Origin: JAUQQI01 sp042408785
Lineage (GTDB): Bacteria; Chloroflexota; Dehalococcoidia; JAUQQI01
Assembly: GCA_042408785.1 (NCBI GenBank)
Contig: JBHOQU010000008.1
Coordinates: 1 to 35,635 of the forward strand
Direction of reading: 5' to 3'
DNA length: 35,635 bases
Positions 25,694 to 34,699 of the stretch are shown in pieces (within the stretch, counting starts at the first letter, position 1; each line of letters begins with the position of its first letter). Under the pieces are notes generated by a model, which was not told the origin of the DNA, did not search any database, and worked only from the letters and a program-made list of their open reading frames with translations. A program made the position numbers and the translations under genes.

Positions 25694-26593
25694 TTAAACT
25701 TTCACCGAGACCCGCCCCAGCGTCGGCAGGACCGAGACCACGTGCCGGTGAAGCCGCAACTCCTTCGGGTCGAAGCCCAGGGCCAGGCCGAGGAGCTGGG
25801 GAAGGTGGAGAACCGGCAGCCTGACGGTGGGGTCCCGGTACTTGACGGCTTCAGGCTGGTAGGCGTCCAGGTTCAGGTGGCAGAGGGGGCACGGGGTGAC
25901 CATTAAGTCGGCGCCCCGACGCCGGGCATCGGTCACGTGGGTCCCGGCCATCATCAGGGAGTTGCGCCGGTTCATGGTGAGGATGGGAAAGCCGCAGCAC
26001 TTGTATTCCCCCGGAAATTCCACCGGCTCGGCGCCCAGGGCCGCAATGACCCATTCCAGGTACTTCAGCCGCTCCGGCCTTTCGTCGGTGCCCACCACCC
26101 AGCTCGGGCGGAGAATGTAACAGCCGTAGAACGAGGCAATCTTCAGCCCCCGGAGGGGTCGAACCACCAGCCGGCGCAGCCGGTCCAGGCCGATATCCTC
26201 AACCAGGACCCAGAGCAGGTGGACCGCCCGGGCGGTGCCCTGGTAGTTATAGCCCTGGTCGGCCAGGTTGGCATTGATTTTCGCCCGCCAGGCGCCGTCC
26301 CGGTTAAGGCGGTATAAGGCGGCGCTGAAGACCCCCTGGCAGGTGCTGCAGATGGTGAGGATGGGCAGGCCGAGCCGTTCGGCCATGGCAAAGGTCCGGG
26401 CGTTGAGGGTATCGGCCAGCTCCAGATTCCGCTCCTGGAGGACGCCGGCGCCGGTGCAGGCGGCTTCCCAAAGCTCGACCAACTCGAATTCGAGCCGGCC
26501 GGCGACCTTTTCCATGGCCACCGAAAGCTCCGGGCATGCCCCCCGCGAGACGCACCCCGGGTAATAGGCAAAACGTAGCGGCGTTGCCGTCAT
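25694..26593 (-). CDS. HdrB-like (SdhE-type) subunit of succinate:quinone reductase, CCG domains
   Basis: A 299-residue protein of the heterodisulfide reductase subunit B family. The C-terminal CCG module is complete: C158, C199-C200 (KCCGFP), C235 and C238 (CPLC), fitting a non-cubane iron-sulfur site. The N-terminal module has C14 (YYPGC), C82 and C85 (CSTC), but the central pair reads AACTG, leaving only C46. It has no membrane spans, so as in non-classical complexes it would replace the cytochrome b anchor, perhaps by peripheral attachment. It is first in the operon and ten bases from sdhA. No classical SdhC/SdhD is nearby. A genuine methanogen-type heterodisulfide reductase is unlikely given the context. 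Confidence 0.85.
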   Translation of the reverse strand: MTATPLRFAYYPGCVSRGACPELSVAMEKVAGRLEFELVELWEAACTGAGVLQERNLELADTLNARTFAMAERLGLPILTICSTCQGVFSAALYRLNRDGAWRAKINANLADQGYNYQGTARAVHLLWVLVEDIGLDRLRRLVVRPLRGLKIASFYGCYILRPSWVVGTDERPERLKYLEWVIAALGAEPVEFPGEYKCCGFPILTMNRRNSLMMAGTHVTDARRRGADLMVTPCPLCHLNLDAYQPEAVKYRDPTVRLPVLHLPQLLGLALGFDPKELRLHRHVVSVLPTLGRVSVKV

Positions 26594-26643
26594 CTACCGC
26601 CCTTTTCAGCGAAATTTCCGCGCACCCGGACGCAGCCGACGTT

Positions 26644-26673
26644 ATTCTAAACTGACCCGGGGCCGTCCGTCAA
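26644..26673 (-). promoter_or_regulatory. Predicted promoter for the HdrB-like/sdhAB/rpiA operon
   Basis: Minus strand: TTGACG (26673-26668), 18-base spacer, TAGAAT (26649-26644). Both boxes are one base from consensus. Transcription would start near 26637, giving a leader of about 44 bases to the ATG at 26593. Confidence 0.7.
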
Positions 26674-26951
26674 TTGGACTAGGTTGTAAACTGCCACCCC
26701 ACTCCCCTTTGACCCAACGGTGCGCCCACCAGGCGGACGAACATCGGGCCCAGCAGGCTCAGGAGGTCCGCCGCGACGGGCCTGGTTAAAAGATGCTGAA
26801 ATCCCCCTGGGAAATCTTTCTCCACCATCGGCCCGAGAACCACTTATGGGGCGCCCGGCCGGTTTGACGGGGAGGCGGGGACCTGCGAAACTTTTAAGGA
26901 GGATATTTTCCGCCTCTGCACCGAGGCTTTAACCGCACAGGAGGTCTGCCC
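26674..26951 (+). promoter_or_regulatory. Upstream region of ino1 with candidate promoter and leader hairpin
   Basis: The rest of the 358-base gap before ino1 holds no convincing gene. A candidate promoter is TTGACG (26864-26869), a 17-base spacer containing TGC just before the -10, and a poor -10 GAAACT (26887-26892). Downstream, GCCTC-N6-GAGGC (26912-26927) is followed by TTT and could form a short stem before the ribosome site GGAGGT (26940-26945). An additional AAGGAGG at 26897-26903 has no start codon at a usable distance. All of these are weak. Confidence 0.35.
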
Positions 26952-28070
26952 TTGGGCAAGATTAATGTCGCCATAATTGGGGTTGGCAACTGCGCCTCCT
27001 CCCTCGTCCAGGGCGTCCATTTTTACAAAGACGCGCCTGAAGACGGCTTCGTCCCCGGCCTCATGCACGTCAACCTGGGCGGCTACCACGTCCGGGATAT
27101 AAATTTCGTCGCCGCCTTCGACATCGACGTGAATAAGGTCGGCCGCGACCTTTCCGAGGCAATCTTCGCACCCCCAAACAACACCTACAAGTTCTGCGAC
27201 GTCCCCTACCTGGGGGTCCGGGTGGCCCGGGGAATGACCCACGACGGGATCGGCAAGTACCTGAGCAACGTCATCCGCAAGGCCCCCGGGCCCACCGACG
27301 ACATCGTGGGCATCCTCCAGGAAACCAAAACCGATGTGGTCGTCTCCTTCCTGCCGGTCGGTGCTGAGGAAGCCACCAAGTGGTATGTGGAGCAGGTGCT
27401 GGACGCCGGCTGCGGCTTTGTCAACTGCATCCCCGTTTTCATCGCCCGGGAGCCCTACTGGCAGAAGAGGTTCAAGGACCGGGGCCTGCCCATCATCGGC
27501 GACGACGTCAAGTCCCAGGTGGGGGCCACCATCACCCACCGGGTTCTCACCCGGCTGCTGCGGGAGCGGGGGGTAAAGGTCGAACGCACGTATCAGCTCA
27601 ATTTTGGGGGCAACACCGACTTTCTCAATATGCTGGAGCGGGAGCGGCTTGAATCCAAGAAGGTCTCCAAAACCGAGGCCGTAACCTCCATGCTCGATTA
27701 CCCCCTCCCCCCGGAGGCTGTCCACGTGGGCCCCAGCGACTACGTCCCGTGGCTGGGCGACCGCAAGTGGTGCTATATCCGGATCGAGGGCACTACCTTC
27801 GGCAATGTCCCCCTCAACATCGAGCTTAAGCTCGAAGTCTGGGACAGCCCGAATTCCGCCGGCGTGGTCATCGATGCCATCCGGTGCTGCAAGCTGGCCA
27901 TGGACCGGGGCCTGGCCGGGGCCATCGTGGCCCCCTCGGCCTACTTTATGAAGTCGCCGCCCATTCAGATGCCGGACGATGAGGCCCGCCGTCGGGTCGA
28001 AGAGTTTATCATCGGCCTGGATAACGCCGTCGCCGCGCCGGAGGGTCCGCAACGGCCGGTAGAAGTTTAA
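26952..28070 (+). CDS. ino1: Inositol-3-phosphate synthase
   Basis: Converts glucose-6-phosphate to 1D-myo-inositol-3-phosphate with bound NAD, 372 residues. The NAD fold begins VAIIGVGNCASSLVQG. Further family blocks are VRDINFVAAFDID, GDDVKSQVGATITHR, LERERLESKKVSKTEAVTS (in two parts) and EVWDSPNSAGV. These closely follow the short actinobacterial/archaeal Ino1 type as I know it, rather than the longer eukaryotic enzyme. The start is a TTG with GGAGGT six bases upstream. It heads a three-gene set whose other members are a PimA-like transferase and a PIP-synthase-like enzyme, so the product is likely used for inositol lipid. Confidence 0.95.
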   Translation: MGKINVAIIGVGNCASSLVQGVHFYKDAPEDGFVPGLMHVNLGGYHVRDINFVAAFDIDVNKVGRDLSEAIFAPPNNTYKFCDVPYLGVRVARGMTHDGIGKYLSNVIRKAPGPTDDIVGILQETKTDVVVSFLPVGAEEATKWYVEQVLDAGCGFVNCIPVFIAREPYWQKRFKDRGLPIIGDDVKSQVGATITHRVLTRLLRERGVKVERTYQLNFGGNTDFLNMLERERLESKKVSKTEAVTSMLDYPLPPEAVHVGPSDYVPWLGDRKWCYIRIEGTTFGNVPLNIELKLEVWDSPNSAGVVIDAIRCCKLAMDRGLAGAIVAPSAYFMKSPPIQMPDDEARRRVEEFIIGLDNAVAAPEGPQRPVEV

Positions 28071-28086
28071 GCCCTGGGATGGGCCC

Positions 28087-29256
28087 TTGGGACGGCTCCT
28101 GGTGGTTCTACCCTACGACCTGGCCCACCCCGGCGGGGTTGTATCCCACGCCGTAAGCCTCGCCCGGGCCCTCCGCCGGCACGGCTGGAGCCCAACCCTG
28201 CTGGCACCCGCCTCCCGGGCCGACCGCCTCCCCCCGGACCTGCCGGTGGTTACGTTCGGCAAGCCCCTACCCGTCCCCGCCAGCGGTTCGGTTGCCCGGA
28301 TCGGGGTTACGGTCCGGGGCTGGCTGGGCGTCCGGAAGTTCCTAGGGCAGGCGGCCTTCGACGTGGTCCACCTCCACGAGCCGCTGGTTCCGGTCCTCCC
28401 CTTCGCCGTTCTGGAGTACTCCCGCGCCGTCAACGTAGCCACCTTTCACGCCGCCTACGGCAGCCGCACCTCGACCCCCAATCTGGGCTACCGGCTGGCC
28501 GGGTTTCTCGTCCGGCGCTGGTACGACCGGCTGGATGGCCGGATCTGCGTGTCGGAGACGGCCCGCCGCTTCGTAAGCAGGTTCTTCCCGGGCGAGTACC
28601 GGGTGATCCCTAACGGCATCGACTTCGACCGCTTCGCCGCCCCCACCCTGACCCCCCACCCGGAACCCACCATCCTGTTTGTCGGCCGCCTGGAGCGGCG
28701 GAAGGGCCTCCCCGTCCTGCTGGAAGCCTTCCGCCTTGTAAGAGGCCGCTTTCCTAACGCCAGGCTCGAAGTGGTCGGCCCGGATGGGGGCCTCCGGCGG
28801 CAGCTTGAAGCATATATCCGCCGCCACCGGCTGGCCGGGGTTGAGCTTCTGGGCCTTCTGCCCGACGCGGAGCTGGTCCGGCGCTATCGGAGCGCCTGGG
28901 TCTTCTGCGCCCCCGCCGTCGGGGGTGAAAGCTTCGGACTGGTCCTGCTGGAGGCAATGGCGGCCGGGCTTCCCGTCGTCGCCTCGGACATTCCCGGCTA
29001 CCGGGAGGTGGCCGGTCCGGGCTCGGGGGCCGTCCTGGTCCCGCCCCGGGACCCGATAAGGCTTGCCGCCGAGCTTTCGGCCCTCCTGGAAGACGCCGAC
29101 CGGCGGGCGGAGCTGGGCCGGCGGGGCCAGGAGTGGGCCGCCCGGTTCGACTGGACCCGGCTGGCCGGCCAGGTGCTGGAGGTGTATTCGGCGGCCCGCC
29201 GGGTGGCCGCCCGGGCGGCCCGGCCCGACGGTCTGGCACTGGCTTCAGGACCGTGA
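28087..29256 (+). CDS. GT4 glycosyltransferase, phosphatidylinositol mannosyltransferase-like
   Basis: A 389-residue GT-B enzyme. It has the N-terminal loop DLAHPGGVVSHAV (11-23), HLHEPL (95-100) and ATFHA (118-122) in the acceptor domain, and FVGRLERRKG (198-207) and E-x7-E (E281, E289 in GESFGLVLLEA) in the donor domain. This arrangement resembles mycobacterial PimA, which mannosylates phosphatidylinositol on the cytoplasmic face of the membrane. The start is a TTG 16 bases after ino1; an ATG at 28079 is out of frame. Its stop overlaps the phosphatidyltransferase start as GTGA. The PimA-like role is inferred mostly from being between ino1 and the phosphatidyltransferase; other lipid glycosylations are possible. 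Confidence 0.78.
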   Translation: MGRLLVVLPYDLAHPGGVVSHAVSLARALRRHGWSPTLLAPASRADRLPPDLPVVTFGKPLPVPASGSVARIGVTVRGWLGVRKFLGQAAFDVVHLHEPLVPVLPFAVLEYSRAVNVATFHAAYGSRTSTPNLGYRLAGFLVRRWYDRLDGRICVSETARRFVSRFFPGEYRVIPNGIDFDRFAAPTLTPHPEPTILFVGRLERRKGLPVLLEAFRLVRGRFPNARLEVVGPDGGLRRQLEAYIRRHRLAGVELLGLLPDAELVRRYRSAWVFCAPAVGGESFGLVLLEAMAAGLPVVASDIPGYREVAGPGSGAVLVPPRDPIRLAAELSALLEDADRRAELGRRGQEWAARFDWTRLAGQVLEVYSAARRVAARAARPDGLALASGP

Positions 29257-29834
29257 CCGCCGAGAAGCTCCGCCCCCTCTCCAGCCGGCTCCTCAACCCG
29301 GTCCTCCGCCTGCTGGCGGCCACCGGGGTCGGGCCCAACCTGGTGACGCTGGTCGGGTTCGGTTTAAGCCTGGGGGCCGCCCTCCTGGTCCTTGCCGACC
29401 ACCGGGCTCCGGCCGGGGTCGTGTTCTGGCTGGCGGGCCTGACCGACCTGCTGGATGGGGGGCTGGCCCGGCTCACCGGCAGGGCCACAAAGTTTGGGGC
29501 CCTGCTCGATTCGACCCTGGACCGGCTCTCAGAGGCGGCCCTGCTGGGGGCCCTGGGGGTGGTTTTTGCCCGGGGCGGGGATGAGGTGGGGGTCGGCCTG
29601 GCGTTTGGGGCGGCCGTCTTCGGACTCCTCACCAGCTACGTCCGGGCCCGGGCTGAGGGGCTGGGCCTTAAGGCCAACGTGGGCCTCGCCGACCGGGGGG
29701 TTCGGGTCGCCCTGCTCGGGGCCGGCCTTCTCCTGGGGCCGGTGAGGGAGGTCCTGGGCCTCCTGACCCTCCTTGGGGCTCTGACCACCCTCCAGCGGGT
29801 CCGCCACGCCGGCCGCCAGGCGGCCGGGCGCTAA
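29253..29834 (+). CDS. CDP-alcohol phosphatidyltransferase, phosphatidylinositol-phosphate synthase-like
   Basis: A 193-residue membrane enzyme with the full CDP-alcohol signature D65-x2-D68-G-x2-A-R73-x8-G82-x3-D86-x3-D90. It would join inositol-1-phosphate to CDP-diacylglycerol, as in actinobacterial PIP synthase. The hydrophobic spans are spread along the chain, with the active site after the second one. The start is the GTG at 29253 (VTAEKLRP) overlapping the previous stop; the longer frame only reads through that gene. PgsA (glycerol-phosphate acceptor) is the alternative, but the operon with ino1 favours inositol. The stop shares CTAA (29831-29834) with the stop of the convergent CoA-transferase gene. 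Confidence 0.82.
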   Translation: MTAEKLRPLSSRLLNPVLRLLAATGVGPNLVTLVGFGLSLGAALLVLADHRAPAGVVFWLAGLTDLLDGGLARLTGRATKFGALLDSTLDRLSEAALLGALGVVFARGGDEVGVGLAFGAAVFGLLTSYVRARAEGLGLKANVGLADRGVRVALLGAGLLLGPVREVLGLLTLLGALTTLQRVRHAGRQAAGR

Positions 29835-31006
29835 ACCTGGCCTTCCTGGGGCCGGGGTTTGGTTACCCCCTTCGCCTGAAGTTCGGCAATCTCCTCCGGG
29901 GCGAAGCCGTACTCCCGCAACACCTCTTCGGTGTGCTGGCCCAGCATCGGGGCCGGCCGCGCCAGCCGGCCCGGGGTGACGCTCAGCCTGACGGGAATGC
30001 CCATCTGCCGGATCCGCCCCAGTTTCGGATGCCAAAGCTCCACCACCATCTCGTTGTGCTTCACCTGGGGGTCGTCGAAGAGGGCCTCGATGGTCCGGAC
30101 CGGGGCGGCGGGGACGTCGTGGGCCTCGAGAAGCTCCAGCCACTCGGCCGTGGTTCGGGTCAGGAGGATCTCCTGCAGGATTCCCAGCAACTCCTCCCGG
30201 TTCTGGTAGCGGGCCGGCTGGGTGGCAAAGCGGGGGTCCTCGGCGAAGGCCCCGATGTCCAGGGCCCGGCAGAGGTTGCGCCAGAAGCCGTCGTTGCCGC
30301 AAGCAATGAAAATCCAGCCGTCGGCCGTCTGAAAAAGCTGGTAGGGCACCAGGCCCGAGCCGGGCCGGAAGGGCTCAGGGTCATCCTCCAGCCGGACGAA
30401 GGGCCAGGCCTGAATGGCGATGACGGCGTTCAGAAGGGAGGTCTCCACCCGCTGACCCAGGCCGGTCCGCTCCCGGACATACAGGGCGGCGGCGACCCCG
30501 TAGGCGGCCAGGGCAGCCGCGTAGTAATCAGAGACGGCGATCCGAAGGAAGACCGGCGGGTTCCCCGGGCCGCCTTGACCGGCCATAACCCCACCAATGG
30601 CCTGAAGGAGGGGGTCAAAGGCCGGCTTCTGGCTGTAGGGGCCCGTCTGCCCGTAGCCCGAGACCGAGCAGTAAATGATGCGGGGATTCAGCTCCCGCAG
30701 CTTCTCGTAGCCCACCCCAAGGCGGTCGGCCACCCCCGGCCGGTAGTTCTCCATAACCACGTCCGCCTGAGGCACCATCCGGTAGAAGGCGGCCAGACCG
30801 TCGGGATGCTTGAGGTCCAGGACGATGCTCCGCTTGTTGCGGTTCCAGGCCAAAAAACCGCGGGTCACCCGGAAGGGGTCTCCGGTGGGGCTCTCAATTT
30901 TGACCACGTCGGCCCCGAGGTCGGCCAGCCAGGTGGCCGCAAAGGAGCCCGCAATGTAGCTGGTCAGGTCCAGAACCTTGACGCCTTCGAGGGCATGCTG
31001 AACCAT
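29831..31006 (-). CDS. Family III (CaiB/BaiF) CoA-transferase
   Basis: Moves CoA between carboxylic acids by a ping-pong mechanism through an aspartyl-CoA intermediate. The 391 residues begin with LEGVKVLDLTSYIAGSFA. Then come LADLGADVVKIESPTGDP, NRNKRSIVLDLK, the catalytic-loop region SGYGQTGPYSQKPAFDPLLQA (split around the Asp in AFDP), and the C-terminal VPAAPVRTIEALFDDPQV. The chosen start is the ATG at 31006 because GGGGAGG lies nine bases upstream; an ATG at 31024 has none. Substrate specificity (carnitine, formyl, succinyl, phenyl-lactyl and others) cannot be read from sequence. It is monocistronic here. Confidence 0.88.
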   Translation of the reverse strand: MVQHALEGVKVLDLTSYIAGSFAATWLADLGADVVKIESPTGDPFRVTRGFLAWNRNKRSIVLDLKHPDGLAAFYRMVPQADVVMENYRPGVADRLGVGYEKLRELNPRIIYCSVSGYGQTGPYSQKPAFDPLLQAIGGVMAGQGGPGNPPVFLRIAVSDYYAAALAAYGVAAALYVRERTGLGQRVETSLLNAVIAIQAWPFVRLEDDPEPFRPGSGLVPYQLFQTADGWIFIACGNDGFWRNLCRALDIGAFAEDPRFATQPARYQNREELLGILQEILLTRTTAEWLELLEAHDVPAAPVRTIEALFDDPQVKHNEMVVELWHPKLGRIRQMGIPVRLSVTPGRLARPAPMLGQHTEEVLREYGFAPEEIAELQAKGVTKPRPQEGQV

Positions 31007-31056
31007 GGGCTGGAACCTCCCCATTCTATCCGACCGCCCCCCATCGCCGCAACCGT

Positions 31057-31086
31057 TTGACTTCTGCTGTTAAATATGTCCAAAAT
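31057..31086 (+). promoter_or_regulatory. Candidate promoter for the moxR operon
   Basis: TTGACT (31057-31062), an 18-base spacer and CAAAAT (31081-31086), matching five and four of six consensus bases. Transcription would start near 31093, about 18 bases before the moxR ATG. It is only moderately supported. Confidence 0.4.
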
Positions 31087-31110
31087 GGACCCAGAGGTTA
31101 AAACGAACCG

Positions 31111-32117
<1,007 letters not shown>

Positions 32118-32118
<1 letters not shown>

Positions 32119-33077
32119 TGGCGACGGCGGCCCCGGGCCAGGCCCGACTTCCGGAGGTACCCATCGGGGAGGCCGAACGCCTCCTGCGCCGGGTGCAGTT
32201 CACGGTTCTCAAGCGGCTGGACGGCATCCTTCAGGGCGACTACACCGGCCTCTGGCCGGGCCCCGGATATGAGCTGGCTGAGATCCGGGAATATCAGCCT
32301 GGGGACGAGGTCCGCCGCATTGACTGGAACGTCACCGCCCGCCTCAACCGAACTTTCATCAGGGAGACGGTGGAGGAGCGGGAAGTCACCGTCTGGCTGG
32401 CGGTGGACCTGAGCGGCTCGATGCGGTTCGGCTGGGCCGGAGCCCTCAAGTCCGACCTGGCCACCGAGTTTGCGGCCCTCATCGGCTTTCTCTTTGTCCG
32501 GCACGGCAACAAGGTAGCCCTGGCCGGCTTCTCCAACCGGCTCGAGCGGCTGGTGCCCCCCAGGTCCGGGCGGAACCAGGCCGTTCGGGTCGTCCATGAG
32601 CTTCAGGACTGGGACTGGGAGCGGCCGACCCCCACCGACCTGGCCGGGGCCGTTGCCACCATCGGCCGAATCCTTCGGCGGCGCTCCCTGGTCTTCATAG
32701 TCTCCGACTTTCTGGGTCCCAACGACTGGGAGGCGCCCTTCCGACTGCTGACCCTGCGGCACGAGGTTATACCGGTGAGGATTCAGGACCCGGCCGAAGT
32801 CGACCCCCCGCCCATCGGCCTCCTCAGGCTGCAGGACCCGGAATCGGGCGAGCAGCTCTGGGTTGACCTTTCGAACCGGCGGCTCCGGCAGCAGTTCCGG
32901 GCCTACATGGAGGCCCACCGGGCCGAGCAGGACGAGATCTTCCGGCGGTGCGGGGTGGACGTGCTGGACCTGTGGACCGACCGTGGCCTTCTGGAGCCGG
33001 TCCTCCGGTTTGTCCTGTTAAGACGGGGGCGAAAGAAGCGATGGAATTCCTCTGGCCTACCGCCTTACCCCTCGTAG
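32118..33077 (+). CDS. DUF58 domain protein of the MoxR-VWA cluster
   Basis: A 319-residue cytoplasmic protein. The core DUF58 block is RRIDWNVTARLNR followed by RETVEEREVTVWLAVDLSGSM, giving a von Willebrand-like fold with a DxSxS metal site. A later VFIVSDFLG is the second strand of that fold. In other bacteria DUF58 genes follow moxR and are thought to act with it; the molecular job is unknown. The start is ATG at 32118, coupled to the moxR stop; a GTG one codon earlier is possible. The 3' end overlaps the VWA gene by 37 bases. Confidence 0.9.
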
Positions 33078-34018
33078 TCCTGGGGCCGGCCTTCCTGGCC
33101 TTCTACCTGTGGCAGCAGCGGCGCCGGCGCAGGTATTTTCTCACCTACAGCAACCTGGCCGTCATCAAGGCCCTGAGCCGCTCGCCGGCGGCCTGGCGCC
33201 GCCACCTGCCCCCGGCCCTCTACTCGGTGGCCTTTGTCGCCCTGGCCCTGGCCGTCGCCCGGCCCCAGTGGCTTATCGCCGTGCCGGTAAAGCAGGTGAC
33301 CGTGGTGCTGGTCATCGACGTCTCCCGCAGCATGGAGGCCACCGATATAGCCCCGAACCGCCTGGCCGCCGCCAAGGCCGCGGCCAAAAGCCTGGTGGAG
33401 GCCCTGCCCGCCGACGCCCGGGTTGGGGTGGTGAGCTTCAGCGATACGGCCAGCGTCCTCGTTCCGCCCACCACCGACCGGGAGCTGGTCAACCAGGCCA
33501 TCGACAACCTCCGGACCATGTCGGCCACGGCCATCGGCGACGGAATCATGGCCGCCCTCTCGGTCCTGCCCGGGGCCGATGGGCAGGGACGGGCCTCCGA
33601 TGGCCGGGCCCGGTCCCAGTCTCAGAACCCCATCGCCACCGTGGTCCTCCTCTCCGACGGGGCCAACAACCGGGGCATCCACCCCATCGACGCCGCCGCT
33701 CAGGCCCAGCAGCGCAACGTCCGGATCTACACCATCGGCGTCGGTAGCCGGGAAGGGGGCATCCTCTTCTACGGCAACCAGTTTCTGCGGGTCTTTCTCG
33801 ACGAGCGCACCCTCCAGCAGATCGCCGAGGTCACCGGGGGCGAATACTTCTTTGCGCCCACGGCCAAGGACCTCTCGACCATCTACCAGAACCTGGGAAG
33901 CACCATCGGCTGGGAAAAACAGCGGACCGAGGTGACCTTCGCCTTCGTTGCGGCCGGCCTCGCCCTGGCCCTGGCGGCGGGCCTCATCTCAGCGGCCTGG
34001 TTCGGTCAGCCCCTCTAA
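33041..34018 (+). CDS. VWA-domain membrane protein, BatA-like
   Basis: A 325-residue protein with an N-terminal span (about 5-21), a BatA-type N-terminal segment (YSNLAVIKALSRSP), a second span (about 64-78), a VWA domain (about 88-285) and a C-terminal span (about 300-320). The metal-ion site is complete: DVSRSM, the threonine in SATAIGDG and the aspartate in LLSDGANN. It likely displays the VWA domain outside the membrane and works with the upstream MoxR. The start is the ATG at 33041, inside the DUF58 gene; the longer frame is not family-like. The 3' end overlaps the convergent hydrolase gene by 30 bases. Confidence 0.88.
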   Translation: MEFLWPTALPLVVLGPAFLAFYLWQQRRRRRYFLTYSNLAVIKALSRSPAAWRRHLPPALYSVAFVALALAVARPQWLIAVPVKQVTVVLVIDVSRSMEATDIAPNRLAAAKAAAKSLVEALPADARVGVVSFSDTASVLVPPTTDRELVNQAIDNLRTMSATAIGDGIMAALSVLPGADGQGRASDGRARSQSQNPIATVVLLSDGANNRGIHPIDAAAQAQQRNVRIYTIGVGSREGGILFYGNQFLRVFLDERTLQQIAEVTGGEYFFAPTAKDLSTIYQNLGSTIGWEKQRTEVTFAFVAAGLALALAAGLISAAWFGQPL

Positions 34019-34699
34019 AAACTCCCGGATCGCGGCGTTAACCGCCTCCGGCTTCTCCTGGTGGACGTGGTGGGTTGCCCCCTCGACCACCACCAGCCGG
34101 GAGCCGGGGATCTTATCGGCCAGATACTGGGCGTAGCGGACGGGGGTAAGGATATCCTCGGTTCCCACAATGATCAGGGTGGGCAGCCGGATCAGGTGGA
34201 CCCGGTCCAGCAGGTCGAACCGGTCGCAGCAGAGCAGGTCGTTGAGCAGCACGGCCGGGCCGATCCGGAGCCGCTTCTGCAAAAGCCGCTCCCGCTCCTC
34301 GGGCGGCAGCCCGTGGAATCCGAACTCCCGCCGCACCTGGTCCGCCCAGGCCCCCGGGTCGCGAACCGCCCCCTCCAGGTCGTTCAGGATATTCGGGTGG
34401 ACCCGGAGCCGGGCCCCCGTGCCGATCAGGATTATCCCCCTGAGCTCCTCCGGGTATTTCAGTGCGTAAAGCTGGACGATGGCCCCGCCCAGGGAATGAC
34501 CGCCCAAAACCACGTTGCCCCGGTAGCCCCGCCCGGCCAGGTAGCCCCGAACCCACTCCACGTAGGCGTCAACGCTGGTGCACGGCTTCCCATCGGGATG
34601 GCCCGGCAGGTCCACGGCCTCGCTTCCGGGGATTTCCCGGAGCTGAAAGTAAAAGCTTTCGGCCATCCCGCCCGAACCATGAATGAAGACGGTCTTCAT
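33989..34699 (-). CDS. Alpha/beta-hydrolase
   Basis: A 236-residue soluble alpha/beta-hydrolase. The oxyanion segment is VFIHGSGG (4-11), the nucleophile Ser69 is in GHSLGG, the acid Asp182 is in VGTEDILTP, and the histidine is H210 in EGATHHVH. It could be an esterase, thioesterase or C-C hydrolase; the substrate is not predictable. The ATG overlaps the thioesterase stop (ATGA at 34696-34699), so the two are translationally coupled and may act on related thioesters. The C-terminal ten codons lie antisense to the end of the VWA gene. Confidence 0.87.
   Translation of the reverse strand: MKTVFIHGSGGMAESFYFQLREIPGSEAVDLPGHPDGKPCTSVDAYVEWVRGYLAGRGYRGNVVLGGHSLGGAIVQLYALKYPEELRGIILIGTGARLRVHPNILNDLEGAVRDPGAWADQVRREFGFHGLPPEERERLLQKRLRIGPAVLLNDLLCCDRFDLLDRVHLIRLPTLIIVGTEDILTPVRYAQYLADKIPGSRLVVVEGATHHVHQEKPEAVNAAIREFLEGLTEPGR

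Noticed and set aside
24061..25824. A 587-residue plus-strand open frame across sdhA
   Set aside because: It is the antisense shadow of sdhA and part of the HdrB-like gene, with no recognisable motif and no ribosome site.
26720..26932. A 70-residue plus-strand frame upstream of ino1
   Set aside because: It has no ribosome site, is low in complexity at its start, and would run through the predicted promoter and leader of ino1.
31023..31051. Minus-strand TAGAAT (31028-31023) as promoter of the CoA-transferase
   Set aside because: The -35 (TTGCGG) is poor, and the implied start near 31016 would remove the ribosome site of the preferred ATG at 31006.
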